DNA from: Sphingobium fuliginis
GTDB taxonomy: Bacteria > Pseudomonadota > Alphaproteobacteria > Sphingomonadales > Sphingomonadaceae
Length of the DNA stretch: 64,000 nt
Direction: 5' to 3'
Assembly (NCBI RefSeq): GCF_004152845.1
Contig: NZ_SEON01000006.1
Location: 62,001 to 126,000 of the forward strand
Below are positions 9,711 to 18,662 of this stretch, piece by piece. A program made the position numbers and the translations under genes. Below the pieces are notes generated by a model. That model made no database searches. It was not told the origin of the DNA and saw nothing but the letters and a program-made list of their open reading frames with translations. Every line of letters starts with the position of its first letter. The first letter of the stretch is position 1.

Positions 9711-10781
9711 CTATTTCGCCGTTCCGAAATCGAGATGGCTGGCGAAGAACGGGATCAGCTTGTCCTGAAAACGCCATGCGACCCGGTTCGTATGATCGCC
9801 GTCGTAGATTTCGAAGCTGTTGGCGATGCCATAGCGGTCGAGTGCTTCGTGAAGCGCCCGTGCGTCGTCCTTCAGCCCGTCCTTGTCGCCCACATCGATG
9901 GCAATCGCCCTGTAGCGGCGCAGATTGCCGATATATTGGTCGACAAAGGCCAGGGGCGCATTGGCCGCCCAGCGGGCGAGAACCTGCGGCTGCACCTGGC
10001 CGTCCTTGACCGGCAGGTCCAGATAGAGCGGCGGGTTCCCGGGATTGGGGGACCAGGCCGCGGCGGTCGCGAGCTGCGCCCTGAGGAGGAAAGGCAAGGC
10101 AGCCGAATCGGCAGGAGTCTTCACCGCCTCCAGCGCCTTCAACGCTGCCGCGTCCATCTGCCCGGCGCTGCGCGGGGACAGGCAACAGGGGCTCATCATG
10201 TAAAGGGCGCCGAACATGTCGGCATGCTTCATGCCGATGCGGCTGGTGCCGTAACCGCCCATGCTGTGCCCCGCCAGGCCGCGACTTTCGCGGCGGGGGA
10301 TGGTGCGGTAATGGGTGTCGATATAGCGGACCAGATCACGCGCCATGAAGGTTTCGAAGTCTCCCGTCGTCATCGATCCCGAATACATCGACCCATTATG
10401 GACAGTCTTCGAATCGGGCAGCACCAGGATCATCTCCCGCGAGCCCTTCGCAAAGGCATTCTGCACAGTCGTCGGGACATGGATTTCCTTCGTCCATTGT
10501 TCCGCTCCGATGGAATAACCGTGCAGCGCATAGATGACGGGATAGCGCCGGCCCGGTTCGCGGCCATAGCTGGGCGGCAACAGGACCAGGACGTCGCGGT
10601 CGGCCGCCTCCCCCTCCAGATTGCCTTCGATGGACGGCGCATGCACCTTGATCCGCTCCACGGTCACGGCTTTCGCGCCTGCCACCGCCGGCGGTCCGCC
10701 CGTCGCCACCTGCGTCCCGCCGGGCGCGGCGCTCATCGCCAATGCCGATCCGACCATCGCGGCCATGATCATCTTCTTCAC
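9711..10781 (-). CDS. Esterase D/enterochelin-esterase-like alpha/beta hydrolase, exported
   Basis: This is a 356-residue alpha/beta hydrolase of the putative-esterase family, which includes feruloyl and acetyl esterases acting on xylan. The nucleophile elbow is GHSMGGYG (about S173) and the catalytic histidine is in DGDHTN (about H330); the acid is probably in GDKDGL. The signal peptide is MKKMIMAAMVGSALAMSAAP-like. The frame runs up to 10988, but GTG 10781 is preceded by AAAGGGG and starts the signal peptide, whereas the longer version has no plausible leader. It lies downstream of the cupin-like gene on the same strand. Feruloyl esterase activity is an inference from the locus. Confidence 0.82.
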   Translation of the reverse strand: MKKMIMAAMVGSALAMSAAPGGTQVATGGPPAVAGAKAVTVERIKVHAPSIEGNLEGEAADRDVLVLLPPSYGREPGRRYPVIYALHGYSIGAEQWTKEIHVPTTVQNAFAKGSREMILVLPDSKTVHNGSMYSGSMTTGDFETFMARDLVRYIDTHYRTIPRRESRGLAGHSMGGYGTSRIGMKHADMFGALYMMSPCCLSPRSAGQMDAAALKALEAVKTPADSAALPFLLRAQLATAAAWSPNPGNPPLYLDLPVKDGQVQPQVLARWAANAPLAFVDQYIGNLRRYRAIAIDVGDKDGLKDDARALHEALDRYGIANSFEIYDGDHTNRVAWRFQDKLIPFFASHLDFGTAK

Positions 10782-10834
10782 ATCATCCCCTTTCCATCGC
10801 ATGTCATTTGTCTTCAAGCTCCTGTCTTCCAGGC

Positions 10835-11854
10835 TCAGGCGCCCCGCAGCATCCGCATGACCAATGTCCGGATGCGGCCATAATTGCCCTTCGCCAGCGG
10901 CCCCAGGACGCCATGCCGCTCCTCCGGCAGATGCGCCAGCGGATGGCCGTTCGGCCGGAAGACGTAATGATCGAAATAGGCGCGCCACGCGGCGCGCTCA
11001 CGCTCGGGCCGCTCGGCCAGGGCGATCATCGCCAGCAGCATCGCCGCATAGGGCGAATCGGGGCCCGCCGCGAACCCGTCCCACCAATAATTCACGAGGA
11101 TGTTGACGTCGTCGAGCGCCTCTACCTGATGCCACCAGAGCTTGGGCAGATAAAGCGCGTCGCCCGGAGCGAGATCGACGACGAGGGCCCTTGCCCGCGC
11201 GGCCGCGAAACGGGGATAGGTCGCCGCTCCATCGGGTGCGCCCGCCGCCATGGAAACGGGCTGGCCGGACAGGGTATGGTCCACCGGCCCTACATAAAGA
11301 TCCCCGATGGCGTCCGGCGGATAAAGGGTGAAGCGCCGCCGTCCCGCCACCACGCAGGCGAGATTGTCGTAACTGTCATAATGACAGGCGACCGTCGACC
11401 GGTTGCCGATCCAGAGGCGCGGATGAACGCCAGCGCCCACCAAATTGCAGGGATTCTCCTCCGCGAAACCGGGAAAATGGGAATCGGCGGGCAGCGATCC
11501 CAGATAGGCGGTTTCGCTCCCGCTTTCGGCATTGGCGGCGATCCGGCCCAGCGCATCGCCGATACTGGCCGTTTCCCGCGTGAAGTTGAAGCCGCCGGGA
11601 CCGTCGCCATAATGATAACGTCCGCCAAGCTCGGCGCCCGCGGTAAAATATTCGGCGCTCGAACTGGCGGCGAATCGGGCGACATAGTGCAGCGCCGCGG
11701 ACCCGCCCTGCCCGCCGGCCGCCACTGCCGGCCAGTCGTTGAACCGCCCGCGGATCACCGCGGGTCGGCACAGGGCGGCGAATGCGCGCAGATCGTCAGC
11801 CGCCGTCATATCGGCCGCCGCGAACGCCTCGATCACGGGGCTGGCGTCGCCCAT
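10835..11854 (-). CDS. Cupin-like (JmjC/cupin_8) iron/2-oxoglutarate-type protein
   Basis: This is a 339-residue cytoplasmic protein of the cupin_8/JmjC fold, the class containing factor-inhibiting-HIF-type hydroxylases. The metal triad is visible: HYD (H158, D160) and the distal histidine in WWHQV (H242). No signal peptide is present. It lies two bases after the SapC-like gene on the same strand. In sphingomonads and caulobacters such cupin-like genes recur with SapC-like, halogenase-like and TonB-receptor genes, but I know of no defined substrate. An actual hydroxylase activity is plausible from the intact triad but not shown. Confidence 0.82.
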   Translation of the reverse strand: MGDASPVIEAFAAADMTAADDLRAFAALCRPAVIRGRFNDWPAVAAGGQGGSAALHYVARFAASSSAEYFTAGAELGGRYHYGDGPGGFNFTRETASIGDALGRIAANAESGSETAYLGSLPADSHFPGFAEENPCNLVGAGVHPRLWIGNRSTVACHYDSYDNLACVVAGRRRFTLYPPDAIGDLYVGPVDHTLSGQPVSMAAGAPDGAATYPRFAAARARALVVDLAPGDALYLPKLWWHQVEALDDVNILVNYWWDGFAAGPDSPYAAMLLAMIALAERPERERAAWRAYFDHYVFRPNGHPLAHLPEERHGVLGPLAKGNYGRIRTLVMRMLRGA

Positions 11855-11856
11855 GT

Positions 11857-12540
11857 TCAGGCCGGCACCGCCAGCCGTTCATTGCGGCGGCGCGCCATCA
11901 GCGCGATGTGCCGGAGCGAGCCGATCATGGCATAGGCGCTTTGCATATGCCCCGCACGGAACAGCTTGAGCACCGTCGCATCGTCCAGATCGCCAAGCGC
12001 ATCCAGGCTGATCGTGTAAAGCCCGTCGAGTCGCAGCCTTTCCCCATCATCGAAGTTGAGAGAGATGTCGATCGGCTCGATCAGGCGATGGGCCAGCATC
12101 TCCGCGATGAAGGCGTCGGTATCCGCGGCCCCTGCCATCAGGCGGCCCAAGGCATTCTGCACGGCCTTCAGCGATGCCGTCGGCGCGCCCTGCGCATCGA
12201 ACAGCGATTCGCCCTCCCGCCCGGCAAAACGGTCATGAGCGGGATCGAAGGCGATGCTCTCCCCCAGAGCGAAGAAGCCCTCGCGATCCGCCTCCAGCGG
12301 CCGGAAGGCCGGTCGGCCGTCGGGCGAATCGATCAGACATTCCCCTCTTTTGAAGCCCATCAGCGCCCCGGCATAGAAAGCGCCCGTCTCCGCATGTTTG
12401 GAAAACAACAGGGGACAGGCAGCGGCCGCAGCCGCAAATTCGCCGACCACGATGCGGACGAAGGGATCGCGTCCCTCATTCGCGGGCCGCATCCGCAAGG
12501 TTGCGTGCAGTTCGCTGTTCAGCAGTTCCACCTCTTCCAT
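11857..12540 (-). CDS. SapC-like protein
   Basis: This is a 227-residue protein of the SapC family, named after a Campylobacter S-layer-associated protein; its biochemical role is unknown. Recognisable family features are the FVRIVVGEF and PLLFSKHAETG region near the N-terminus, GESLFDAQG in the middle and LIEPIDISLNF...LYTIS followed by LFRAGHMQSAY at the end. The frame stays open to 12675 but would run through an operator site. ATG 12540 has GGGAGAGG upstream and fits the family N-terminus. It is the first gene of a unit with the cupin-like gene and probably the esterase gene, and is divergent from the TonB receptor. Confidence 0.83.
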   Translation of the reverse strand: MEEVELLNSELHATLRMRPANEGRDPFVRIVVGEFAAAAAACPLLFSKHAETGAFYAGALMGFKRGECLIDSPDGRPAFRPLEADREGFFALGESIAFDPAHDRFAGREGESLFDAQGAPTASLKAVQNALGRLMAGAADTDAFIAEMLAHRLIEPIDISLNFDDGERLRLDGLYTISLDALGDLDDATVLKLFRAGHMQSAYAMIGSLRHIALMARRRNERLAVPA

Positions 12541-12660
12541 ATCCTCTCCCACCTTATTGACGGCCGCTCGGCTTGCCGCTTCGGCCGGCTTTTTCCCCAT
12601 GCGAAGGCTGCATCCTGGCGGATAATGATTACGCCTACAATTCCGCTTGATCGCGCGTTT

Positions 12661-12674
12661 AGATAGCGCTACCA
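12661..12674. promoter_or_regulatory. LacI-type operator, site 3, in the SapC/TonB divergent region
   Basis: AGATAGCGCTACCA reads as TGGTAGCGCTATCT on the other strand, 13 of 14 identical to site 1. It lies 120 bases upstream of the SapC-like start and 148 bases upstream of the TonB-receptor start, so it could act on both. The rest of the 282-base intergenic region shows only a small hairpin (CCGCTTAGAAAAGCGG near 12718-12733) and the ribosome binding site AGGGGAGG of the receptor gene. Confidence 0.62.
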
Positions 12675-12822
12675 TTTTCAGCAGAAAAAAAGAAGACCTG
12701 GGTGAGGATGATCAAATCCGCTTAGAAAAGCGGGACAAATCACCCTGATCAAGAAAACATGATCGCCGCAGCAATAGTGCCGCGGCGTTCGGGCGAGATA
12801 TTGTCTGAACAAGGGGAGGATC

Positions 12823-15723
12823 ATGACGTATAGAATGACCAAGGCCGAACCGGCGCGCGGCCGTGCCGCGCTTGCGGCGACGGCAAGCCTGCTGGTCCTG
12901 GCCATCGCCGTTCCGGCCACGGCCCAGGACGCCGCGCCGGCCAGCGATGCCGACATCATCGTCACCGGTATTCGCGGCTCATTGCAGCGCAATCTCGACA
13001 TCAAGCGCGATTCTTCCGGCGTCGTCGACGTCATTTCTGCGGAAGACATCGGCAAGTTCCCGGATTCGAACGTCGCGGCGTCGCTCCAGCGCCTGCCGGG
13101 CGTATCGATCAATCGCGCCGGTTCGCGTGGCGAGCCGGACGGCATCACCGTTCGCGGTTTCGCCGGAGACTTCAACGAAACGCTGATCGACGGCCGCAGG
13201 ATTTCGACGGCGACCGGCGGACGATCGGTCGACTTCACCACTGTCGGATCGGACTTCGTGGGCCAGCTGGCTGTCCTCAAGACGCCCGACGTTTCTTTGT
13301 CGAGCAGTTCGATCGGCGCAACCGTCAATATCTCCTACCCCAAGCCCTTCGATCACCCCGGCACCCGCGTCGCGATGAGCGCGGCCGGATCGGTCCAGGA
13401 CGATGCCGGCAAGATCGTGCCGACGATCGGCGGCCTGTTCAGCACCACCTTTGCCGACGACACAATGGGCATCCTTGTCGACGCGGTCTATACCCGTCGC
13501 GATACCCAGGTGAACCGCGTCTATGTTTCGGGTTGGCAGGGCGGCCGGTTCGCGCCGTGCCAGCTTGCAGGCAGCACCGCCGCAAGCTGTTCCCCGACGT
13601 CGGATACTGAATCCGCCGCCTGGGCGACCCCGACCAACCGGCAGAATGTCGTCGGCTGGTATCAGCAGCAATATGGCGCCGACCAGCGCTATACCAAGGA
13701 TGAACGCATCGACGGCCGCATCGCCTTCCAGTGGCAGCCTTCGGACGACGTGCTGCTGACCATCGACGACAATTATTCGCGTCAGAAGATCGTGACCGAC
13801 ATTTCCGGTTTCGGCATGTGGTTCAACCAGGGCGACCTGCGCAATGTGGAGCAGGACGAGAACGGCACGACGATCAATTTCATCCAGGCGGGCACGCCGA
13901 CCGACTTCACGGCCGGCCGCGACAGCCGTCTGCTGGAAACCAATCAGGTCGGCGTCAACCTGAAATGGGATGCGACCGACAATCTGAAGTTCGAAGCCGA
14001 CGCCTCCTACGCCAAGAGCCGGCAGAACCCCGGAAACCGTATCGGCAGCGAGAATGGCGACATCGGCTATGGCGGCCTGCTCGGCACGGCGCTGGGCGTC
14101 CGCGTAACCGGCGACAGCAAGAACAGCTTCCCCGAACTGACGACCTATGGCCCGGCCGGCGATCAGTCGCGCTGGAGCGATCCCACCATCATCGGTTCGC
14201 ACGTCACCGTGCGGTCGGTCCAGAAGAACTCCGATGAGATCAAGCAATTCCGTCTCGGCGGCACCTGGGAGGACGACAGCTTCCGCGTGAAGTTCGGCGG
14301 CCGCTATATGGAGGACCGCTTCCGGCTGGAGAACCGCAACACCTTCGCCAATAATTTCTGGCAGGCCTATGCGGGCTACGGCACACCTTCGGGCCGGAAT
14401 ACGGGCGTGCCGATCCCGACCAGCCTTTATGGCCGTCCGATCAGCCTGAACAACTGGATTCCGGGCTTCTCCGGCAATCTGCCGCCGGAACTGCTGGCCT
14501 ATGACCCGCGCGCCTATCAGGAATATCTGGAAGGGCTGGGCAATCCGCAGACGACGAACATCCCGGGCTTCAACTATGCCGATCCCACGGTCGGGCCGAA
14601 TTTCACGGGAGCCTTCGACCTCGCGCTCGATCCCGGCAGCGTCCAGGACATCAGGGAACGAACCTGGTCCGCCTATGTCAGCGTGAATTTCGAACATGAG
14701 ATTGCGGGGATGCCCTTCCGCTTCAATGCGGGGGTTCGCGAGGAGATCACCAACCTGACGTCCAGCGGCGTCGGTCGCTTGCCCATTGCCCTTACGGGCA
14801 GCGCCGCCGACCCGACGCTCCTCAACGTCACCTTCTCCGAAAGTCAGCCGATCTCGACGAAGAGCAGCTATTCCTATCTGCTTCCCAGTCTGGATATGAA
14901 GCTGGAGGTCACGAACAATTTCCACCTCCGCTTCGACGCATCGCGGACATTGACCCGTCCTTCGCTCAACACCCTGACGCCCGTTCTGAACGTCGGTGTG
15001 GGCCAGCGCGTCGGCGCGCTGACCGCGACCGGGGGCAATCCAAGATTGCAGCCTTTCCTTGCGGACAATTTCGACTTCGCGGCGGAATGGTATTATCAGC
15101 GCAACTCCTATGCGGCGGTGAACTTCTTCATCAAGGACGTATCGAACTTCATCGTTGCCGGCACGCAGCGCCAGACCATCAACGGCGTGGTCGATCCGAC
15201 GACGGGCCAGCCGGCCGTCTTCACCGTGTCGCAGCGGGTCAACGGCCCGTCCGCCACGATCAAGGGCGTGGAACTGGCATGGCAGCATGTCTTCGGCGAC
15301 AGCGGCTTCGGCTTCAATGCCAACGCCACCTTCGTCGATACGAACAAGCCCTATGACAGGACCGACCTGTCGCAGAGCGGTTTCGCGGTAACCGGCCTTG
15401 CCAACAGCGCGAACTTCGTCGGCTTCTACGACAAGAACGGCTTCCAGATCCGTGCCGCCGTCAACTGGCGCGACAAATATCTGCAGGCCTTCGGCCAGGC
15501 GCAGAACAATTCGGCCTTCGGCGCCGAACCGACCTTCGTGAACGAGGCGTTGCAGGTCGACCTCAGCACCAGCTTCGACATCACGAAGCAACTGACCATC
15601 TTCGGCGAGGCGCTGAACCTCACCAACGAAACGGTCAGCACCCATGGCCGGTTCAGCAACCAGTTGCTTGACGTCTACGCCTATGGCCGGCGGTACACCG
15701 CAGGCGTTCGTTACCGCTTCTAA
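12823..15723 (+). CDS. TonB-dependent receptor (Xanthomonas/Caulobacter type), likely oligosaccharide uptake
   Basis: This is a 966-residue outer-membrane gated channel. A signal peptide ends near ATAQD and is followed by a TonB-box-like DIIVTGIRGSL. The plug domain spans ~55-170 (DIGKFPDSNVAASLQRLPGVSI, ITVRGF), and a 22-strand-type barrel ends in GRRYTAGVRYRF with the terminal aromatic required for outer-membrane assembly. Start ATG 12823 has AAGGGGAGG in front. Its place between xylan-active genes, with a shared operator, argues for import of arabinoxylan fragments, the role that SusC plays in Bacteroidetes; no SusD-like partner exists here, as expected in Proteobacteria. A terminator-like hairpin directly after the gene limits read-through into the halogenase-like gene. 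Confidence 0.93.
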   Translation: MTYRMTKAEPARGRAALAATASLLVLAIAVPATAQDAAPASDADIIVTGIRGSLQRNLDIKRDSSGVVDVISAEDIGKFPDSNVAASLQRLPGVSINRAGSRGEPDGITVRGFAGDFNETLIDGRRISTATGGRSVDFTTVGSDFVGQLAVLKTPDVSLSSSSIGATVNISYPKPFDHPGTRVAMSAAGSVQDDAGKIVPTIGGLFSTTFADDTMGILVDAVYTRRDTQVNRVYVSGWQGGRFAPCQLAGSTAASCSPTSDTESAAWATPTNRQNVVGWYQQQYGADQRYTKDERIDGRIAFQWQPSDDVLLTIDDNYSRQKIVTDISGFGMWFNQGDLRNVEQDENGTTINFIQAGTPTDFTAGRDSRLLETNQVGVNLKWDATDNLKFEADASYAKSRQNPGNRIGSENGDIGYGGLLGTALGVRVTGDSKNSFPELTTYGPAGDQSRWSDPTIIGSHVTVRSVQKNSDEIKQFRLGGTWEDDSFRVKFGGRYMEDRFRLENRNTFANNFWQAYAGYGTPSGRNTGVPIPTSLYGRPISLNNWIPGFSGNLPPELLAYDPRAYQEYLEGLGNPQTTNIPGFNYADPTVGPNFTGAFDLALDPGSVQDIRERTWSAYVSVNFEHEIAGMPFRFNAGVREEITNLTSSGVGRLPIALTGSAADPTLLNVTFSESQPISTKSSYSYLLPSLDMKLEVTNNFHLRFDASRTLTRPSLNTLTPVLNVGVGQRVGALTATGGNPRLQPFLADNFDFAAEWYYQRNSYAAVNFFIKDVSNFIVAGTQRQTINGVVDPTTGQPAVFTVSQRVNGPSATIKGVELAWQHVFGDSGFGFNANATFVDTNKPYDRTDLSQSGFAVTGLANSANFVGFYDKNGFQIRAAVNWRDKYLQAFGQAQNNSAFGAEPTFVNEALQVDLSTSFDITKQLTIFGEALNLTNETVSTHGRFSNQLLDVYAYGRRYTAGVRYRF

Positions 15724-15738
15724 CCTGTCTCGCCCTGG

Positions 15739-15766
15739 GGGGATGTCGGTTGACATCCCCTCCCTT
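15739..15766 (+). terminator. Rho-independent terminator/attenuator after the TonB receptor
   Basis: GGGGATGTC and GACATCCCC form a perfect nine-base stem (15739-15747 with 15752-15760) with a GGTT loop, followed by TCCCTTTTT. This is a textbook intrinsic terminator, 15 bases after the receptor stop and 40 bases before the halogenase-like start. It would lower but need not abolish transcription of the downstream gene. Confidence 0.8.
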
Positions 15767-15806
15767 TTTGGCGTTCCTTCCCGCTTTCCCTATCAAGGCT
15801 GTCGCC

Positions 15807-17351
15807 ATGGTTCATCCCGTCCGCAACATCGTGATCGTCGGCGGCGGGACCGCCGGATGGCTGACCGCCGGCGTGATCGCCGCCCGCCATCGCAGCCGCA
15901 TCGGCAACGGCTTCACCGTGACGCTGGTCGAATCCCCCAACACGCCGATCATCGGCGTGGGCGAAGGGACATGGCCGACGCTGCGCACCACCCTGTCGCG
16001 CATGGGCATTTCCGAAACCGACCTGTTCCGCGAATGCGACGCCGCCTTCAAGCAAGGCGCGCGCTTCGCCCGCTGGACGACGGGAACGCCTGACGACGGC
16101 TATTACCACCCCCTGATGCTGCCCCAGAATTTCGGGCAGGTGAACCTTGCCCCCCATTGGCTGGCGAGCGAGGGGGATGAAAGTTTCTGCGACAGCGTCT
16201 GTTCGCAGGGCCGCATCTGCGACGACGGCCTGGCACCCAAGACCATCGCGACCGCCGAATATGACGCGCTGGCCAACTATGCCTATCATCTGGACGCGGG
16301 CAAGTTCGCGCCCTTCCTGCAACGCCATTGCTGCGAAAAGCTGGGCGTGCGTCATGTCCTGGCCGATGTGGAGCAGGTGCTGATGAAGGAGGATGGCGAC
16401 ATACGCGCCATCCGCACCACCCAGGCCGGCGAGATCGAGGGCGACCTGTTCGTCGACTGCACCGGATTCAAGGCGCTGCTGATCGAAGGCGCGATGAAGG
16501 TGCCGTTCAGGGACTGCAACGACGTGCTGTTCTGCGACACCGCGCTCGCCATGCAGGTGCCCTATGAGCGGCCCGACAGCCCGATGGCGTCGCACACCAT
16601 CTCCACGGCGCAGAGCGCGGGCTGGATCTGGGACATCGGCCTGCCGACCCGGCGCGGCATCGGCCATGTCTATTCCAGCAACCATATTTCCGACGAAGAG
16701 GCGGAACGGGAACTGCGCGCCTATATCGGTCCGCTGGCCGAAGGGCTGGGCGCGCGGAAAATCGCAATCCGTTCGGGCCATCGCGAAACCTTCTGGAAGG
16801 GCAATTGCGTCGCCGTGGGCCTGGCCGCGGGCTTCCTCGAACCGCTGGAGGCGTCGGCCATCGTCCTCATCGAACTGTCGGCCAAGATCATCGCAGAGCA
16901 GATGCCCGCCTGCCGCGAGGTGATGGACATCATCGCTTCGCGATTCAACGCCACGACCCATTATCGCTGGGGGCGGATCATCGATTTCCTGAAGCTGCAT
17001 TATGTGCTGACGAAGCGCACCGACAGCGATTTCTGGCGCGACAATGTCCGGGAGGAGACCATTCCCGATCGTCTGAAGGAACTGATGCTGCTCTGGCGTT
17101 ACCAATCGCCCTGGTTCCTCGACGAGTTCGACCGGGTGGAGGAGGTCTTCCCGGCGGCGAGCTACCAATATGTGCTCTACGGCATGGGATTCCGGACAGA
17201 GGTCGACCGGCCCGCCCTGGCGCGCGACGCCCATCTGGCGGACCGCGCCCGGCGGGAAAATACCGCCATGACGGCGAAGCTGCGCGCCGGCCTGCCGCGC
17301 CATCGCGATCTGATCGACAAGATCGTGGCCCATGGACTGCAACCGGTCTGA
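15807..17351 (+). CDS. Flavin-dependent tryptophan-halogenase-like protein
   Basis: This is a 514-residue FAD protein of the tryptophan 7-halogenase family. The FAD-binding GGGTAGW is at residues 12-18, GVGEGTWPT at ~50-58, and the position of the catalytic lysine is filled (FKQGARF, K82). The family signature WxWxIP appears as WIWDIG (273-278), with Gly for Pro. Such proteins sit beside TonB receptors in many sphingomonads and caulobacters; their substrate is not established, and a role in modifying a sugar or an aromatic rather than free tryptophan is possible. ATG 15807 with AAGG upstream is preferred; a TTG at 15750 inside the terminator loop would add 19 residues and is unlikely. Confidence 0.88.
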   Translation: MVHPVRNIVIVGGGTAGWLTAGVIAARHRSRIGNGFTVTLVESPNTPIIGVGEGTWPTLRTTLSRMGISETDLFRECDAAFKQGARFARWTTGTPDDGYYHPLMLPQNFGQVNLAPHWLASEGDESFCDSVCSQGRICDDGLAPKTIATAEYDALANYAYHLDAGKFAPFLQRHCCEKLGVRHVLADVEQVLMKEDGDIRAIRTTQAGEIEGDLFVDCTGFKALLIEGAMKVPFRDCNDVLFCDTALAMQVPYERPDSPMASHTISTAQSAGWIWDIGLPTRRGIGHVYSSNHISDEEAERELRAYIGPLAEGLGARKIAIRSGHRETFWKGNCVAVGLAAGFLEPLEASAIVLIELSAKIIAEQMPACREVMDIIASRFNATTHYRWGRIIDFLKLHYVLTKRTDSDFWRDNVREETIPDRLKELMLLWRYQSPWFLDEFDRVEEVFPAASYQYVLYGMGFRTEVDRPALARDAHLADRARRENTAMTAKLRAGLPRHRDLIDKIVAHGLQPV

Positions 17352-17363
17352 CGGCCATATAAT

Positions 17364-17374
17364 TTGTCGTACAA
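17364..17374. promoter_or_regulatory. GntR-like inverted repeat
   Basis: TTGTCGTACAA has TTGT and ACAA arms around three bases, like operators of the FadR/UxuR branch of GntR regulators. It sits between the halogenase-like gene and the GH43 lipoprotein gene, 17 bases upstream of LacI-type site 4. Only one copy was noticed, so this rests on shape and position. Confidence 0.35.
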
Positions 17375-17390
17375 GATTGCCTTCGCAAAA

Positions 17391-17404
17391 TGGTAGCGCT
17401 ATCG
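17391..17404. promoter_or_regulatory. LacI-type operator, site 4
   Basis: TGGTAGCGCTATCG differs from site 1 only in the last base. It is 27 bases upstream of the ATG of the GH43 lipoprotein gene, a position where a bound repressor would block the start of transcription of the second plus-strand block. Confidence 0.65.
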
Positions 17405-17431
17405 TTGCGGGAATAACCAGAGAGGATCAGC

Positions 17432-18562
17432 ATGCCCATGAAGTTGCGCGCATTGGAAGCCCTGCCGCTCGCCGCCCTGTTGCTCGCCGCCGGATGCCAG
17501 CAGTCGCAGCCGGCGAACGAAGCCCAGCCGAAGGCCGAAGCGAAGCGCGACGCATCCGAATATCTGTCGCAGCCGCTGGTCAAGGACATCTACACCGCCG
17601 ATCCGTCCGCCCATGTGTGGAACGGGAAAATCTACGTCTATCCCAGCCACGACATCGACGGGCCGACGCCGGAGGACGATCTGGGCAGCCATTTCGAGAT
17701 GCGGGACTATCGCATCCTGTCGATGGACAGGATCGGCGGCCCCGTGACGGTCGGCCCGGTGGCGCTGGATGTGAAGGACGTGCCCTGGGCCGACAAGCAG
17801 ATGTGGGCGCCGGACGCTGCGTACAGGAACGGCACCTATTATCTCTACTTCCCGGCCAAGGACAAGGAGGGCGCCTTTCGCATCGGCGTCGCCACGTCGA
17901 AGGACCCCATGGGTCCGTTCAAGGCGCAGCCGCAGCCGATCAAGGGCAGCTATTCGATCGATCCCGCCGTCTTCACCGATGATGACGGATCGAGCTATAT
18001 GTATTTCGGCGGCATCTGGGGCGGACAGCTTCAGCGCAATGTCGACGGCAAATATGATCCCGATGGGTCGAAGACCGATCTGGGACAGGACGACAAGCCC
18101 GCGCTGGCGCCGCGCGTCGCGAAGCTGACCGGCGACATGCTGGAATTCAGCGAAGCGCCCCGCGCGATCCAGATCCTGGACGACAAGGGCAAGCCGCTGC
18201 TGGGCGGCGACCATGACCGCCGTTTCTTCGAGGCGTCGTGGATGCACAAATATAAGGGCAAATATTATTTCAGCTATTCGACCGGGGATACCCATTATCT
18301 GGTCTATGCCATCGGCGATTCACCCTATGGTCCCTTCACCTACAAGGGCCGCATCCTGGAGCCTGTGGAAGGATGGACCACCCATCATTCCATCGTCGAA
18401 TGGAACGGGAAATGGTGGCTGTTCTACGCCGACAGCCAGTTGTCGGGCCAGACCCGCCTGCGCAACGTGAAGGTGACCGAACTGCATTATAATCCCGACG
18501 GCACGATCCGGACCATCAATCCCTTCGTCGCCAAGGGGATGAAGGACGGCGCGGCCCATTGA
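17432..18562 (+). CDS. GH43 family lipoprotein arabinofuranosidase/xylosidase
   Basis: This is a 376-residue single-domain GH43 enzyme of the subfamily with the N-terminal TADPSAHVWNGKIYVYPSHD-type sequence. The lipobox LLAAGC (C22) predicts a lipid anchor, so it probably works at the membrane face. Catalytic residues are TADPSA (D57), YSIDPAV (D177) and RFFEASW (E267). ATG 17432 follows AGAGGAT. It heads the second plus-strand block of the locus, directly behind operator site 4. Its role would be to trim arabinose or xylose from imported or surface-bound oligosaccharides. Confidence 0.88.
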   Translation: MPMKLRALEALPLAALLLAAGCQQSQPANEAQPKAEAKRDASEYLSQPLVKDIYTADPSAHVWNGKIYVYPSHDIDGPTPEDDLGSHFEMRDYRILSMDRIGGPVTVGPVALDVKDVPWADKQMWAPDAAYRNGTYYLYFPAKDKEGAFRIGVATSKDPMGPFKAQPQPIKGSYSIDPAVFTDDDGSSYMYFGGIWGGQLQRNVDGKYDPDGSKTDLGQDDKPALAPRVAKLTGDMLEFSEAPRAIQILDDKGKPLLGGDHDRRFFEASWMHKYKGKYYFSYSTGDTHYLVYAIGDSPYGPFTYKGRILEPVEGWTTHHSIVEWNGKWWLFYADSQLSGQTRLRNVKVTELHYNPDGTIRTINPFVAKGMKDGAAH

Positions 18563-18569
18563 GCGCGCC

Positions 18570-18600
18570 GGGCGCGGGGGAAGTGCCATCCCCCGCGCCC
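18570..18600 (+). terminator. Strong GC hairpin between GH43 and GH3 genes
   Basis: Arms 18570-18580 (GGGCGCGGGGG) and 18590-18600 (CCCCCGCGCCC) are perfect complements of 11 bases around a nine-base loop. There is no T-run after it, so it may stabilise the 3' end of the upstream message or cause partial termination rather than a full stop. Confidence 0.5.
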
Positions 18601-18662
18601 CACCGACCGGACGAGACATATCGAGCGACGCTGAAAACAGCGCGCTTCTTGGGGAGATAATC

